DNA of 64,000 bases from Pseudomonas rubra. GTDB taxonomy: Bacteria; Pseudomonadota; Gammaproteobacteria; Pseudomonadales; Pseudomonadaceae. Where the stretch lies: assembly GCF_028656935.1 (NCBI RefSeq), contig NZ_JAMDGZ010000047.1, forward strand, positions 62,001-126,000, given 5' to 3'. Below are positions 46,535 through 55,011 of this stretch, piece by piece. A program made the position numbers and the translations under genes. A model generated the notes under the pieces. It was not told the DNA's origin. It made no database searches and worked only from the letters and a program-made list of their open reading frames with translations. Positions within the stretch are counted from its first letter, which is position 1. The number at the start of each line of letters is the position of its first letter.

Positions 46535-48316
46535 TCAAACACGTTGACTGATAAATCGACCCACTTCTGCCTGACGCTGCAGGTCGTTGAAAAGCTGCTC
46601 CACTTCACGGGTGCGCTGTTTTAGCGCCTCCCCGTAACGCTCGGTCACCTCCCCCAGGTACCGGACAATCAACTCGACCTGAGCCTGGGCCAGATGCGCC
46701 TGGGCCTGATGTTCGGCAATCTGTTTGTGCTGTACGCCGATGCCCACCTGCAACCCCGACTCGACCAGGCTGCCACCCAGCTGGATACCTTCCACGGCCA
46801 TTTCCACACGGGTGGCGAAGCGCGCCAGGGATACGTTGTCACTCCCCACCCCCACAGCCGAACGCATCGACTGCCCAAGGCTGGCGCTGGCAGAACTGGC
46901 GGCCTGGCGCAGGCTCTGCAGTCCCCCACTGGCGGCCTGCGGAAGCATGGCACCGAGTTTGGCGCCCACCTTTGACGCAACGCTGCTGGCCAGGCTGCCA
47001 GCAGCACTGGCGGCCAGCGCCACGGCAACCGTGGTGGCAACCACTGCGGCGATCATTGCGGCAATCTCGGCCACCTTGCGCGCCTGATCACCGAATCCGA
47101 GCGCCTTCAATTGCGCGGCATACAGCTCGGTAAATACCTTCATCATGAACTGCATGACCTCCATCAACGACTCCATGGCCTTGGCCATGAACGAACTGCC
47201 GGTAGCCTGTTCGACGAGCATGTCGGTCAGGGTCAAGCCAAGGCCCACTGCCGCCACTACGACCTTGACCGATACCGCCGACGTGGCGGCCGCGCCCGCA
47301 GCAGTGCCTGCGGCAGTCGCGGCTGTACCCGCTCCTGCTGCGACAACGCCCCCTCCGGCGACAGCAGCCCCCGCCCCTGCCGTTGCTACCACCAGAACCG
47401 CAGCGGCAATTGCGACCCCAACCCATTTGAAGATGCACCCCAGGGCATTGCTACGCTCGGCCTTGCGTGCCTCTTCTTCGAGCTTTTCCTGCTGGGCTGT
47501 CTGGAGGGTCTGATACAACTCGCGGCTGGCCAGCTCCTTTTCCTGCGCCGCATCGCCAAGCAGCTCGATAATCTGTAAGCGAAGCAGCAGCGCTCGGGCA
47601 ATCAAGGGGGCCAATGGCGAGTTGGGTGGCTTGCCCGCACCGCCATCAAAGGACGATTCTGCAACCTGCGCCTCAAGTTGGATTGCCCTTGCGCCAAGCT
47701 GCTCTACCTGGGCAACGAGCTGACGTTGACGCTCAACAGCGGTGTTCATTACCTGCTGTTGTATTTCGACCTGCCCACGCAACCCGTTCAACACCTGCAG
47801 CTCCTGCTGGTACTCGGGGGACTCGGGCGATAGCCCGGCCAGGCGTTCTTCGCTTTGGCGAAGCAGTTGCCGGGCCTGCTCCAAGCGTGCCGCCAGCTGC
47901 TCCAACTGGCCTTGCCCCTGCTCGGCCTGCGCCTGGGCCTGGTCGAAGGCTTGCAGCGCACCCGTGAACTCGGCGGACAGTTGCTCCAGCGCTTTTTGCC
48001 GTGCGCCATTGAGGTCCTGCAGCATCGACAGTTGCTGCTTGAGCTTGTGATTACCCACTTCGCCCAGCAGTGCATTGACGCTTGCCATCAACGCGATGAA
48101 GGTGGCCTGACTGTCGGCATGGCTGCGTGGCGCGGCCAACTGTGGCCGGCCGGCGATCGCTTGCGCACTGCCGGTGTACTGCACCGCAGCCAGGGCCTGG
48201 CTGGCAATGTGGCGAAACTCCAGGGTCTGCGCGGCAATGCCGGCGGCCGCTCGGTAGTCTGCAGACGGTTCGGGTAGGGGCTGACGGGCAGCCTTGAAAA
48301 GTGCTGACAGGTCCAT
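46535..48316 (-). CDS. sctE: T3SS major translocator SctE (SipB/IpaB-like)
   Basis: Pore-forming translocator of 593 residues, the same size as SipB. A long coiled-coil region (about 70-240, rich in Gln/Glu/Ala) is followed by two hydrophobic stretches (about 300-370, very Ala/Gly/Val-rich, and 415-450) that would insert into the host membrane. A C-terminal amphipathic helix follows. It lies five bases after the SicA-type chaperone gene, the usual chaperone-translocator pairing. AGGA precedes the ATG. Confidence 0.93.
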   Translation of the reverse strand: MDLSALFKAARQPLPEPSADYRAAAGIAAQTLEFRHIASQALAAVQYTGSAQAIAGRPQLAAPRSHADSQATFIALMASVNALLGEVGNHKLKQQLSMLQDLNGARQKALEQLSAEFTGALQAFDQAQAQAEQGQGQLEQLAARLEQARQLLRQSEERLAGLSPESPEYQQELQVLNGLRGQVEIQQQVMNTAVERQRQLVAQVEQLGARAIQLEAQVAESSFDGGAGKPPNSPLAPLIARALLLRLQIIELLGDAAQEKELASRELYQTLQTAQQEKLEEEARKAERSNALGCIFKWVGVAIAAAVLVVATAGAGAAVAGGGVVAAGAGTAATAAGTAAGAAATSAVSVKVVVAAVGLGLTLTDMLVEQATGSSFMAKAMESLMEVMQFMMKVFTELYAAQLKALGFGDQARKVAEIAAMIAAVVATTVAVALAASAAGSLASSVASKVGAKLGAMLPQAASGGLQSLRQAASSASASLGQSMRSAVGVGSDNVSLARFATRVEMAVEGIQLGGSLVESGLQVGIGVQHKQIAEHQAQAHLAQAQVELIVRYLGEVTERYGEALKQRTREVEQLFNDLQRQAEVGRFISQRV

Positions 48317-48321
48317 GCTGG

Positions 48322-48801
48322 TTATTCCTTGTCGTTGTCGCGCAATTGATCCAGTGCCTGCAGGCAGGACTGCGCCTGAGCCTGCAATGGCCTGTCGCTG
48401 CTATAGCGCAGTACATAGTTGAAGCAGCGTCGGGCCTTGCCGGGCTTGCCCATGGCGAGCTGACACTGACCGGCGAAGAACATCGGCCGGCAGTCCTTGT
48501 CGTCCTGCAACAGCGCAACGCTGTACAGGTCGATGGCCTTGGCGTAGTCCTTCTTGAGTTGGTGCACGGCCGCCAAGCCGGTCCAATACTGACTGTTGTG
48601 AAAGTCGTAAATGCACAGGAAATGGAACACCTTGCCGGCATCGTCCAGACGCCCCTGCTCATAGAAGCGGTAGGCAAAGGCATAGAGGTTGTCCATGTGC
48701 TCATCACTGAGCCCATGGATATCGCGCAACGTCGCTCCGGCCATCACCGCATCGGCAATACCCAGTGCTACATCTTCATCCAGCGTTTCGCCGTCGTTCA
48801 T
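48322..48801 (-). CDS. sicA: Class II T3SS chaperone (SicA/IpgC-like)
   Basis: TPR chaperone of 159 residues for the translocators SipB and SipC. It carries the typical segments LRDIHGLSDEHMDNLYAFAYRFYEQGR and DAGKVFHFLCIYDFHNSQYW, then three TPR units (GLAAVHQLKKDYAKAIDLY, FFAGQCQLAMGKPGKARRCF). In Salmonella SicA also co-activates InvF once translocators are released; an InvF homologue is present here, so the same switch is plausible. AAGGAG precedes the ATG. Confidence 0.95.
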   Translation of the reverse strand: MNDGETLDEDVALGIADAVMAGATLRDIHGLSDEHMDNLYAFAYRFYEQGRLDDAGKVFHFLCIYDFHNSQYWTGLAAVHQLKKDYAKAIDLYSVALLQDDKDCRPMFFAGQCQLAMGKPGKARRCFNYVLRYSSDRPLQAQAQSCLQALDQLRDNDKE

Positions 48802-48882
48802 CGAAGCACTCCTTCAAGCCAACCCGGGTATTGGGCCCCAGCCTTGCGGCAAGCGCTGCCACATAACGCTCATCCAGCCCAC

Positions 48883-49917
48883 TCAGGCTTGCTCCACCTG
48901 CTCCAGCCAGACCAGCAGGCGCAGCACCTGCTCGACCTCCTGCACCTGCAAGAAGCTGTAGCGCCGATGGGTCTGGAAAATGCGCCGGGCCAGTTGGATA
49001 TCAGTAATCACCGGCACCCCCACCTGCTCGGCATAAGCACGCACCGCCAGCGCCCGCTGGTTGGTTTCGATCACTGAAATGAACGGCAGCAGGCTGACCT
49101 CGGGGCGAAAGTAGATGCCAATGGCGATGTGGGTCGGGTTGGCGAGAATCATCCGCGAGCTGCGCACGTCCGAGCGCACCTGTTCGTTAAGCAATTCCTG
49201 ATGCAACTGCCGGCGCTTGCCCTTGATCTGTGGGTCGCCGTCCTGCTCCTTGTGCTCGCGCTTGACCGAATGCAGGTCCATCTTCATCTCGCGCATGAAC
49301 AGCCAGTACTCCAGCAGCGCATCGAGCAGCACAACCACCAGCACGCAGCCCAGGATCAATACAAACAACGCCAGCAGCAGCTCACCCCAGATCGACAACA
49401 GCGCCAGTGGCGAGGCGTGCAACTGGGCAAACAACAGCGGCCGGTAGTTCCACCAGAGCAGGCACAGGGCCAGGGCGAAACACAGCACGTAGAGCAGAGC
49501 TTTGATGCTGTCCTTGACCGTGCGCAGGCTGAACAGCTTCTTGAAACCATTGATCGGGTTCAGGGCGCCCAGGTTGAGCTTCAGCGCTTCACTGGCCAGA
49601 CGAAAACCACTTTGCGCAAGGGCCGGCAACGCGCTGCCCAGAATGCACACCAGCACCATCGGCAGAATCAGTTCAAGGGCCAGGCGCAGCAGGCTCGCCG
49701 AGTAACGGGCCAGGTCATCTTCCAGGCCGCCTGCGAGCAAGCGCCGGTACACCTCCATGATTTCCAGCAGACGCGCATCGTTGAGCATCAACGCCAGGCC
49801 CACCAGCAGCATGCAACTGGTCAGCAGATCGCGGGCCTTGAAGGTCTGGCCTTTGCGTGCGGCATCACGCAGGCGTTTGGCCGTGGGCTTTTCGGACTTC
49901 GAGGCACTGGAAGACAT
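48883..49917 (-). CDS. sctU: T3SS export-gate autoprotease SctU (SpaS-like)
   Basis: Substrate-specificity switch protein of 344 residues. It has a four-helix membrane region (about residues 33-210), a linker, and a cytoplasmic domain with the self-cleavage motif NPTH (Asn260-His263). The following IAIGIYF is the conserved beta strand. Working with the needle-length regulator SctP, it switches export from needle/rod to translocators. It shares one base region with sctT (stop/start adjoining). Confidence 0.97.
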   Translation of the reverse strand: MSSSASKSEKPTAKRLRDAARKGQTFKARDLLTSCMLLVGLALMLNDARLLEIMEVYRRLLAGGLEDDLARYSASLLRLALELILPMVLVCILGSALPALAQSGFRLASEALKLNLGALNPINGFKKLFSLRTVKDSIKALLYVLCFALALCLLWWNYRPLLFAQLHASPLALLSIWGELLLALFVLILGCVLVVVLLDALLEYWLFMREMKMDLHSVKREHKEQDGDPQIKGKRRQLHQELLNEQVRSDVRSSRMILANPTHIAIGIYFRPEVSLLPFISVIETNQRALAVRAYAEQVGVPVITDIQLARRIFQTHRRYSFLQVQEVEQVLRLLVWLEQVEQA

Positions 49918-50690
49918 CAGGGCTGCTCTTGAATGTAGAGCGCAAGGCTTGCCGTCGCACCCGTCATGCGCAGGATTTCATCCGGCAGGTGGGTGCCGAA
50001 GTACAGCAACAGCACCACCAGGGCCACCACCGTCTTGACCGTCAGCGATACCGAAAAGGCATTCATTTGCTGGGCATAGCGCGACAGCAAGCCGAGCAGT
50101 GCTTCACTGATCAGCAGTGCCGCCACCACGGGCGCACTGAGGGCCAGGGTCCGGGCCAGCACGGCATCGAGAAAGCTTGCGATCGCCTGCAAGGAAAACG
50201 CGCAGGTGCGGCCCGGATCGCACACGCGATAACTGAGTTCGATAGCTTCAAGCATCAGCAACAAGCCGCCACCCTGCAGGTAGATGACGGCGGCAAACAG
50301 TTGCAGAAAACTGGCCAGCTCCGAGTTATCGACACCGTTGGCCGGGTCAATAACGTTACTGATCATCGCCCCGCGCTGGTTGTCGAGCAGGTTGCCCATG
50401 GCATGCAGCACCCAGAACGGCCAGCACAATAGGCACCCCAGGACGATGCCAACACCGGCCTCGCGCAACATCAGGGCGAAAAACGCCAGGCTATCGAGTG
50501 CCGGTAACTGTTCACCTATCAGCGGCGTCAAGGCCAACGCCAGCAAGACCATCACCGCCTGGCGCGGCGCGGCGGTCAACACCCCACTGTTGAGAAACGG
50601 CAACATGAAAAACAACGGCGCCAGCCGCGCCACCCCCAGCAACGCCAGGGCGAACAGGTTGTACAACTCGAAAAACAGCAGGGCACCCAT
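49917..50690 (-). CDS. sctT: T3SS export-gate protein SctT (SpaR-like)
   Basis: Polytopic inner-membrane protein of 257 residues, FliR family, forming the export gate with SctR and SctS. Conserved features include RLAPLFFMLPFLNSGVL, ISNVIDPANGVDNSELASFLQL and the C-terminal membrane helices. The start is the ATG at 50690, which overlaps the sctS stop by one base (TGATG). Confidence 0.95.
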   Translation of the reverse strand: MGALLFFELYNLFALALLGVARLAPLFFMLPFLNSGVLTAAPRQAVMVLLALALTPLIGEQLPALDSLAFFALMLREAGVGIVLGCLLCWPFWVLHAMGNLLDNQRGAMISNVIDPANGVDNSELASFLQLFAAVIYLQGGGLLLMLEAIELSYRVCDPGRTCAFSLQAIASFLDAVLARTLALSAPVVAALLISEALLGLLSRYAQQMNAFSVSLTVKTVVALVVLLLYFGTHLPDEILRMTGATASLALYIQEQP

Positions 50691-50944
50691 CAACGCAAGG
50701 CCAGGTGCAGGACTTCGCGACTAAAACCCAGCAGGGTTTCACCGTACCAGCCCGACAGCAGGAACAGGCACAACGACACCGCCAGCAACTTGAAGCCAAA
50801 GGGCAAGGTCTGCTCCTGCAGTTGCGTGACGGTCTGGAACAACCCCACCAAAAGCCCCACCACGGTCGCCACCACCACCGGCCAGGCGACCATCAGCAGG
50901 ATCAGGTACAAGGTCTTGTTGCCGGCATACACCAGTTCGTCCAT
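50690..50944 (-). CDS. sctS: T3SS export-gate protein SctS (SpaQ-like)
   Basis: Small membrane protein of 84 residues, FliQ family, with two hydrophobic helices around the conserved QTVTQLQEQTLPFGFKL loop. Length and sequence match SpaQ (86 aa). Confidence 0.96.
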   Translation of the reverse strand: MDELVYAGNKTLYLILLMVAWPVVVATVVGLLVGLFQTVTQLQEQTLPFGFKLLAVSLCLFLLSGWYGETLLGFSREVLHLALR

Positions 50945-50950
50945 GGGCCG

Positions 50951-51607
50951 CTACCAGCGCACGGCCAGGTACTGCTCGACCAGCCCGGTGGACAGCAGGG
51001 CCCAGCCATCGAGGGCGACAAACAGCACCAGCTTGATCGGCACCGAAATAATCACCGGACTCATCATCATCATGCCCAGGGCCAGCAACAGGCTGGAGAT
51101 CACCAGATCGACAATGACAAACGGCAGGTACAGGTAGAAGCCGATCTTGAACGCGCTCTTGATTTCGCTTAAGGCATAGGCCGGTAACAGCGCGAACAAT
51201 GACGGCTCAAGCGCTTCGTCATGCCAGTCATCAGGCTGCTGGCGGCCGCTGTGCTGGGCTCGTTCGAAAAACTGCGCCAGCTCAGGGTCGGTGTACTGGC
51301 GCAAATAGGCTTTGTAGCTGCCCAGACCGTTCTCGGCAAAATCGACCACTGCCTCGATATCGGTAAAAGCAACCCGGTTGTCCTTGTAGTAGCTGTAGCC
51401 CTGCTCAACCACAGGCGTCATGACAAAAATTGCCAGCATCAACGCAATGGCATTGAGGCTCATGTTCGAGGGCACCTGCTGCAAGCCCAGGGCGTTGCGC
51501 ACGATGACAAAAACGATGGAAAACTTCAGGTAGCAGGTGCCGGCCGCGACCACGAAGGGCAACAACGAAGCGACGGCCAGCAGGGCAATCAGCGAGACAT
51601 CATTCAT
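50951..51607 (-). CDS. sctR: T3SS export-gate protein SctR (SpaP-like)
   Basis: FliP-family membrane protein of 218 residues that forms the core of the export gate. Conserved motifs are LPFVVAAGTCYLKFSIVFVIVRNALGLQQ, the export-loop YKAYLRQYT and the helix FKIGFYLYLPFVIVDLVISSLLLALGMMMMSP (broken here into family-typical parts FYLYLPFVIVDLV and ALGMMMMSP). It overlaps the end of sctQ by eight bases. Confidence 0.97.
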   Translation of the reverse strand: MNDVSLIALLAVASLLPFVVAAGTCYLKFSIVFVIVRNALGLQQVPSNMSLNAIALMLAIFVMTPVVEQGYSYYKDNRVAFTDIEAVVDFAENGLGSYKAYLRQYTDPELAQFFERAQHSGRQQPDDWHDEALEPSLFALLPAYALSEIKSAFKIGFYLYLPFVIVDLVISSLLLALGMMMMSPVIISVPIKLVLFVALDGWALLSTGLVEQYLAVRW

Positions 51608-51875
51608 GCTCGCCCCCGCCGCGCACCTGCTGCAGTTCCAGCGCTATTTGCTCGCCCACATACACCAACTCGCCGCAACCCAGCCACTGCCCGTTGGCCC
51701 GTACCTGTTGCAGTGCTTGTGGATCAAGGTTGAGCAAACCTGCCTCAAGGCAACGGGCCAGCTCGGCAAAGCTCAGATTGACGGCCGGCAGGGAAAATTC
51801 AAGCGTGACCGGCAGCGTCGCCAACAAGGGGCTTTGCCCGGTGTGTTCAGCGTTGCAACTATCAACAGTGGTCAT
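51600..51875 (-). other. Possible internal translation product SctQ-C
   Basis: In-frame ATG at 51875 (MTTVDSCNAE) is preceded by AAGG with a seven-base spacer. It would give a 91-residue protein that is essentially the C-terminal SPOA domain. In Salmonella SpaO and other SctQ proteins an internal start produces just such a short form, which joins the full-length protein in the pod. Prediction from sequence and family knowledge. Confidence 0.6.
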
Positions 51876-52490
51876 CTGGATACCTTGATCAATAAAGCCA
51901 AAGGGGCCGCCAAAGCGACCATGCAGGCGCCAGTGCGGGGTAAAGTCGAGGATACGCAGCAGATCACCCACCTGCGGCTCAGCGGCCGGTTGCCACTGGC
52001 TGAGCCCCAGAAGCAGTTCAAGGCCGGTCGGCAGTACTGCCGCTTGCGCACTGGCAGGATCAGGCGGCAGCAACGCGGCCGGGACTTCGCTCAGCCAAAG
52101 CCTTCCGACGGCCGTGTCGCTCATCAGCAACGGCCAGGGCGTGCATTCACTACCCGGTAACAAACGGACGCTGTCCATTCGCTCGTAAACCAGCGCCGGT
52201 AACGGTGGCGGCACCGGTTGCGCCAATGCCTCGAACAGCTGCAATACCTGCTGCTCGCTACAGGGGCGCGACAACAGCCCGGGTAGCTTGGGCATACGCA
52301 AGGCAAGCCAATCGTGAGCAACGACCAGGCCAGACCAGCGCCCCAACACCGACTCGGCGCTGAACTGCAGGCAAGCGCGGTCCTGGGGTGGCGCTTCAAG
52401 CCGCAGTTGCGGCTGGTGGCGCAGGAGCCGGCGCTGCACGCTGGATTGCCCGTGGAGATGGCGCAACGCGAAGGGTTTCAACGCGAGCAT
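51600..52490 (-). CDS. sctQ: T3SS cytoplasmic pod protein SctQ (SpaO-like)
   Basis: C-ring/sorting-platform protein of 296 residues. The N-terminal region is poorly conserved; the C-terminal SPOA domain (about 215-290, VTLEFSLPAVNLSFAELARC and GELVYVGEQIALEL) is typical of SctQ/FliN. It lies between SctP- and SctR-like genes as in SPI-1. An internal ATG with its own ribosome-binding site may produce a short C-terminal form (listed separately). Confidence 0.92.
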   Translation of the reverse strand: MLALKPFALRHLHGQSSVQRRLLRHQPQLRLEAPPQDRACLQFSAESVLGRWSGLVVAHDWLALRMPKLPGLLSRPCSEQQVLQLFEALAQPVPPPLPALVYERMDSVRLLPGSECTPWPLLMSDTAVGRLWLSEVPAALLPPDPASAQAAVLPTGLELLLGLSQWQPAAEPQVGDLLRILDFTPHWRLHGRFGGPFGFIDQGIQMTTVDSCNAEHTGQSPLLATLPVTLEFSLPAVNLSFAELARCLEAGLLNLDPQALQQVRANGQWLGCGELVYVGEQIALELQQVRGGGEHE

Positions 52491-53275
52491 TGCGCGTCGT
52501 CATCGTCTTCGTCCGGGCGCGCCCGTGATTCACCCTGCCGGCGTTCGTCGCCCTCTTCAGCCAAGCGCCAGGCCTGGTGATCCAGGCGGGCGAATGGCTC
52601 GCGCAATGGCTCCAACAGGGCGGGATGACCCGGAGTAACCAGCAGGCCCTGGTGGCCTTCGGCGAGAGTGACCTGCAACATGCCACTGACCCGGCCATTG
52701 TTGAAGGGCACCTGCAACCCCTCACCCGCCTTGCTTGCCGGCACCAACAAGGTCATTGCTGCTGGAGCTGGCGGTGCCCCTGGAACGGGAGCCGAGATTG
52801 GTATCGGTACAGAGACTGGACGTGCCGCTGGCAAAGGCCCAGCCAATGGAACGTGCGGGTTCAGTTCGGGCTCCCCCCGAGTACCGACCAGTACAGGCAT
52901 TGGCGCACTGACATGTTCAACAGGTGGCTCAGGCACTGCATTGGCCACAACCGGTATTGGCGCTTGAGTGTGCGGTGCCAACATGGGCTGGGCGATCGCT
53001 AGCGCCGGTAGCACCGCAACTTCGAGGGTGCCCGACGGTCTATGGGGCAGTCGACCTTCTGAGTTGGGCCGTGCACCCGATTGGCTCTTTACCTCTGTCT
53101 GCTGCCCCGGTGTCAGACTCAATGGCGCTTGCACCATCAACACCGACAAAGACTGCAGCAATCCCTCAGTCAGTTGCAGCGGCTCGACCTGCGCAACACA
53201 TTCGTCCAGACACGCTTCGTCGTAGTCCAAAACATCCAGCGGCCGCCGGTAGTCGGTATTGATCAATCGTTCCAT
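52478..53275 (-). CDS. sctP: T3SS needle-length regulator SctP (InvJ/SpaN-like)
   Basis: Secreted regulator of needle length and substrate switching, 265 residues. It has a long Pro/Ala/Val-rich, low-complexity middle (about 75-180) and a more ordered C-terminal stretch (LQVPFNNGRVSGMLQVTLAEG, about 183-250) like the SctP/FliK switch domain. An acidic tail follows (DEDDDDAQ). Sequence conservation in this family is low; assignment rests on position between SctO and SctQ and this layout. Confidence 0.82.
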   Translation of the reverse strand: MERLINTDYRRPLDVLDYDEACLDECVAQVEPLQLTEGLLQSLSVLMVQAPLSLTPGQQTEVKSQSGARPNSEGRLPHRPSGTLEVAVLPALAIAQPMLAPHTQAPIPVVANAVPEPPVEHVSAPMPVLVGTRGEPELNPHVPLAGPLPAARPVSVPIPISAPVPGAPPAPAAMTLLVPASKAGEGLQVPFNNGRVSGMLQVTLAEGHQGLLVTPGHPALLEPLREPFARLDHQAWRLAEEGDERRQGESRARPDEDDDDAQCSR

Positions 53276-53724
53276 AGCAAGCTCCTGGCGCCTTGTTCTT
53301 CCAGTTCGTTGTCTTCGCGACGTTGCTCCTGCAGTTGCCGCTGACGCTGCAACTGCCGCAAATGGTGGCGATACTTGTCATGCCGGCGCTGGGCCGCGCG
53401 CAGTTGCAGTTGTTGTTCTGCCTGGGTGCGCTGCAATTGCTCTTGCCGCTGGCTGATCTGCGCAAGGTCCAGGGTCATGACCTGGGCTTGACGCCGCAGC
53501 AGGGCCTGACGCCGCAGCAAATCACGCAACTGCGCATAACTAAGGTGTTGCCCCTGCTCTTCGATGCGCAGTTGCCGCAACACTTCAAGCTGTTCAAGCA
53601 AGCCGCTACGTTGATCATGCAGAGCCTGCAACTGCCGGGTCGTGCCCAAAAGGCTGTGCTGCAGGGCCTGCAGGCGGCCTTCGGCGAGCCGCAGCCAGGC
53701 CTGCCAGTCAGCTGAGCAGCGCAT
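53263..53724 (-). CDS. sctO: T3SS central stalk protein SctO (InvI/SpaM-like)
   Basis: Coiled-coil stalk protein (153 aa) that couples the ATPase to the export gate, like FliJ. From ATG 53724 it is almost wholly alpha-helical and extremely rich in Gln, Arg and Leu (for example QEQLQRTQAEQQLQLRAAQR). It overlaps the sctN end by 17 bases. Position after sctN and coiled-coil character identify it. Confidence 0.85.
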   Translation of the reverse strand: MRCSADWQAWLRLAEGRLQALQHSLLGTTRQLQALHDQRSGLLEQLEVLRQLRIEEQGQHLSYAQLRDLLRRQALLRRQAQVMTLDLAQISQRQEQLQRTQAEQQLQLRAAQRRHDKYRHHLRQLQRQRQLQEQRREDNELEEQGARSLLWND

Positions 53725-54997
53725 GCAGGCTTTGCTCCGCAAGTGCAGCATCGACCGCCAAGTCGGCGGGCTGACGCAACCACGCCTGCAAGGCATCACG
53801 GCTGTGCAGCGCCTGGTCATTGAGTGGGTCGCTGCCGGCACGGTACTCACCCAACTCCAGCAGCAGGCGCATGCCCTCGAGCCGGGCCAACCGCTCCCGA
53901 GCCTGGCTGGCCAAGGCCAGACTCGCGGCATTGCACACCTGCTGGGCAACCCGGCTGGTACTGCGCAGCACATCGATGGCAGGGAAATGACCTTTGCCCG
54001 CCAGCTCGCGACTCAAGTAAATGTGCCCATCGAGGATCGAACGGATTTCCTCGGCCAGCGGGTCCGGCTCGTCATCGCTTTCCAGCAACACCGTATAGAA
54101 CGCAGTAATGCTCCCTGTGGCCGTCCCCCCGGGGCGCTCCAGCAGGCGCGGCAAGGCTTCGAACACCGAGGCCGGATAGCCTCGCCGCGCAGGCGCCTCC
54201 CCTGCGGCCAGGGCCAGGTCGCGACGTGCCCGGGCGTAGCGGCTCAAGGAGTCGATCAACAACACCACACGTTGCCCGCGATCCCGAAAATACTCGGCGA
54301 CGCTGGTGGCAACCAGCGCGGCATTGCAGCGGTCGACCGCCGCGCAATCGGAGCTGGCCTGAACCACCACGCTGCGCCCGCAGCGTGGCGAGCTGCGCAA
54401 GCGCTGGATGAACTCGGCCACTTCACGGCCACGCTCACCGATCAGGCCGATGACGAAAACCTCGGCATCGGTGTGTTCCACCAGGCTGTCGAGCAACGAT
54501 GTCTTGCCGGTGCCGGCGGCGGCAAAAATGCCCACGCGCTGGCCGATGCCGCAGGTCAACAGGCAGTCGATAACGCGAATCGCCGTATCCAGTCGCTCGC
54601 TCACCGCGCGCCGCTGGCTGTAGTGCGGCGGCGGGTTGTCCAGGCCATAGCGATAGACCGGCTGATCCGCAGCCGGCGCCAGGCGTTCGACCACCTGCCC
54701 TCGCGCATCCAGCACCGTTCCCAGCAGGTCATCACCACAGTGCAACTGCAGGGGGGCTCCGGTTGCCATCACCAGCGACTGCCGGGATAACCCTTGCGGC
54801 TCACCCAGCAGGCTCAACAAGGCCACGTCGGCATTAAAGCCAATGACCTGGGCCCAGGCCCGTGGCTGTGCATCGCCCCAATGCGCATAGACCTCGCACA
54901 GCTCGCCGATCGCCACTGCCGGCAGGGCCACCTCCAGCAATGGCCCCACGCATCGCCGCGGGTGCGCGCCCTGGCGGGTCAATTGTTCAAGCTTCAT
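53708..54997 (-). CDS. sctN: T3SS ATPase SctN (InvC-like)
   Basis: Hexameric ATPase of 429 residues that strips chaperones and unfolds substrates. The P-loop is GIFAAAGTGKT (about 156-166), followed by FVIGLIGERGREV, ERPGG and LLESDDEPDPLAEEIRSILDGH. Close to InvC throughout. The start is ATG 54997 (MKLEQLTRQG); upstream in-frame codons lie within sctV. In Salmonella invB separates invA and invC; here sctN follows sctV directly. Confidence 0.97.
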   Translation of the reverse strand: MKLEQLTRQGAHPRRCVGPLLEVALPAVAIGELCEVYAHWGDAQPRAWAQVIGFNADVALLSLLGEPQGLSRQSLVMATGAPLQLHCGDDLLGTVLDARGQVVERLAPAADQPVYRYGLDNPPPHYSQRRAVSERLDTAIRVIDCLLTCGIGQRVGIFAAAGTGKTSLLDSLVEHTDAEVFVIGLIGERGREVAEFIQRLRSSPRCGRSVVVQASSDCAAVDRCNAALVATSVAEYFRDRGQRVVLLIDSLSRYARARRDLALAAGEAPARRGYPASVFEALPRLLERPGGTATGSITAFYTVLLESDDEPDPLAEEIRSILDGHIYLSRELAGKGHFPAIDVLRSTSRVAQQVCNAASLALASQARERLARLEGMRLLLELGEYRAGSDPLNDQALHSRDALQAWLRQPADLAVDAALAEQSLHALLS

Positions 54998-55011
54998 GTG
55001 CCCGCCAGTCC

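Noticed and set aside
53263..53973. Longer 236-codon version of sctO
   Set aside because: The extra 83 codons lie wholly inside sctN and read as Cys/Arg/Trp-rich out-of-frame sequence; ATG 53724 gives the expected SctO size.
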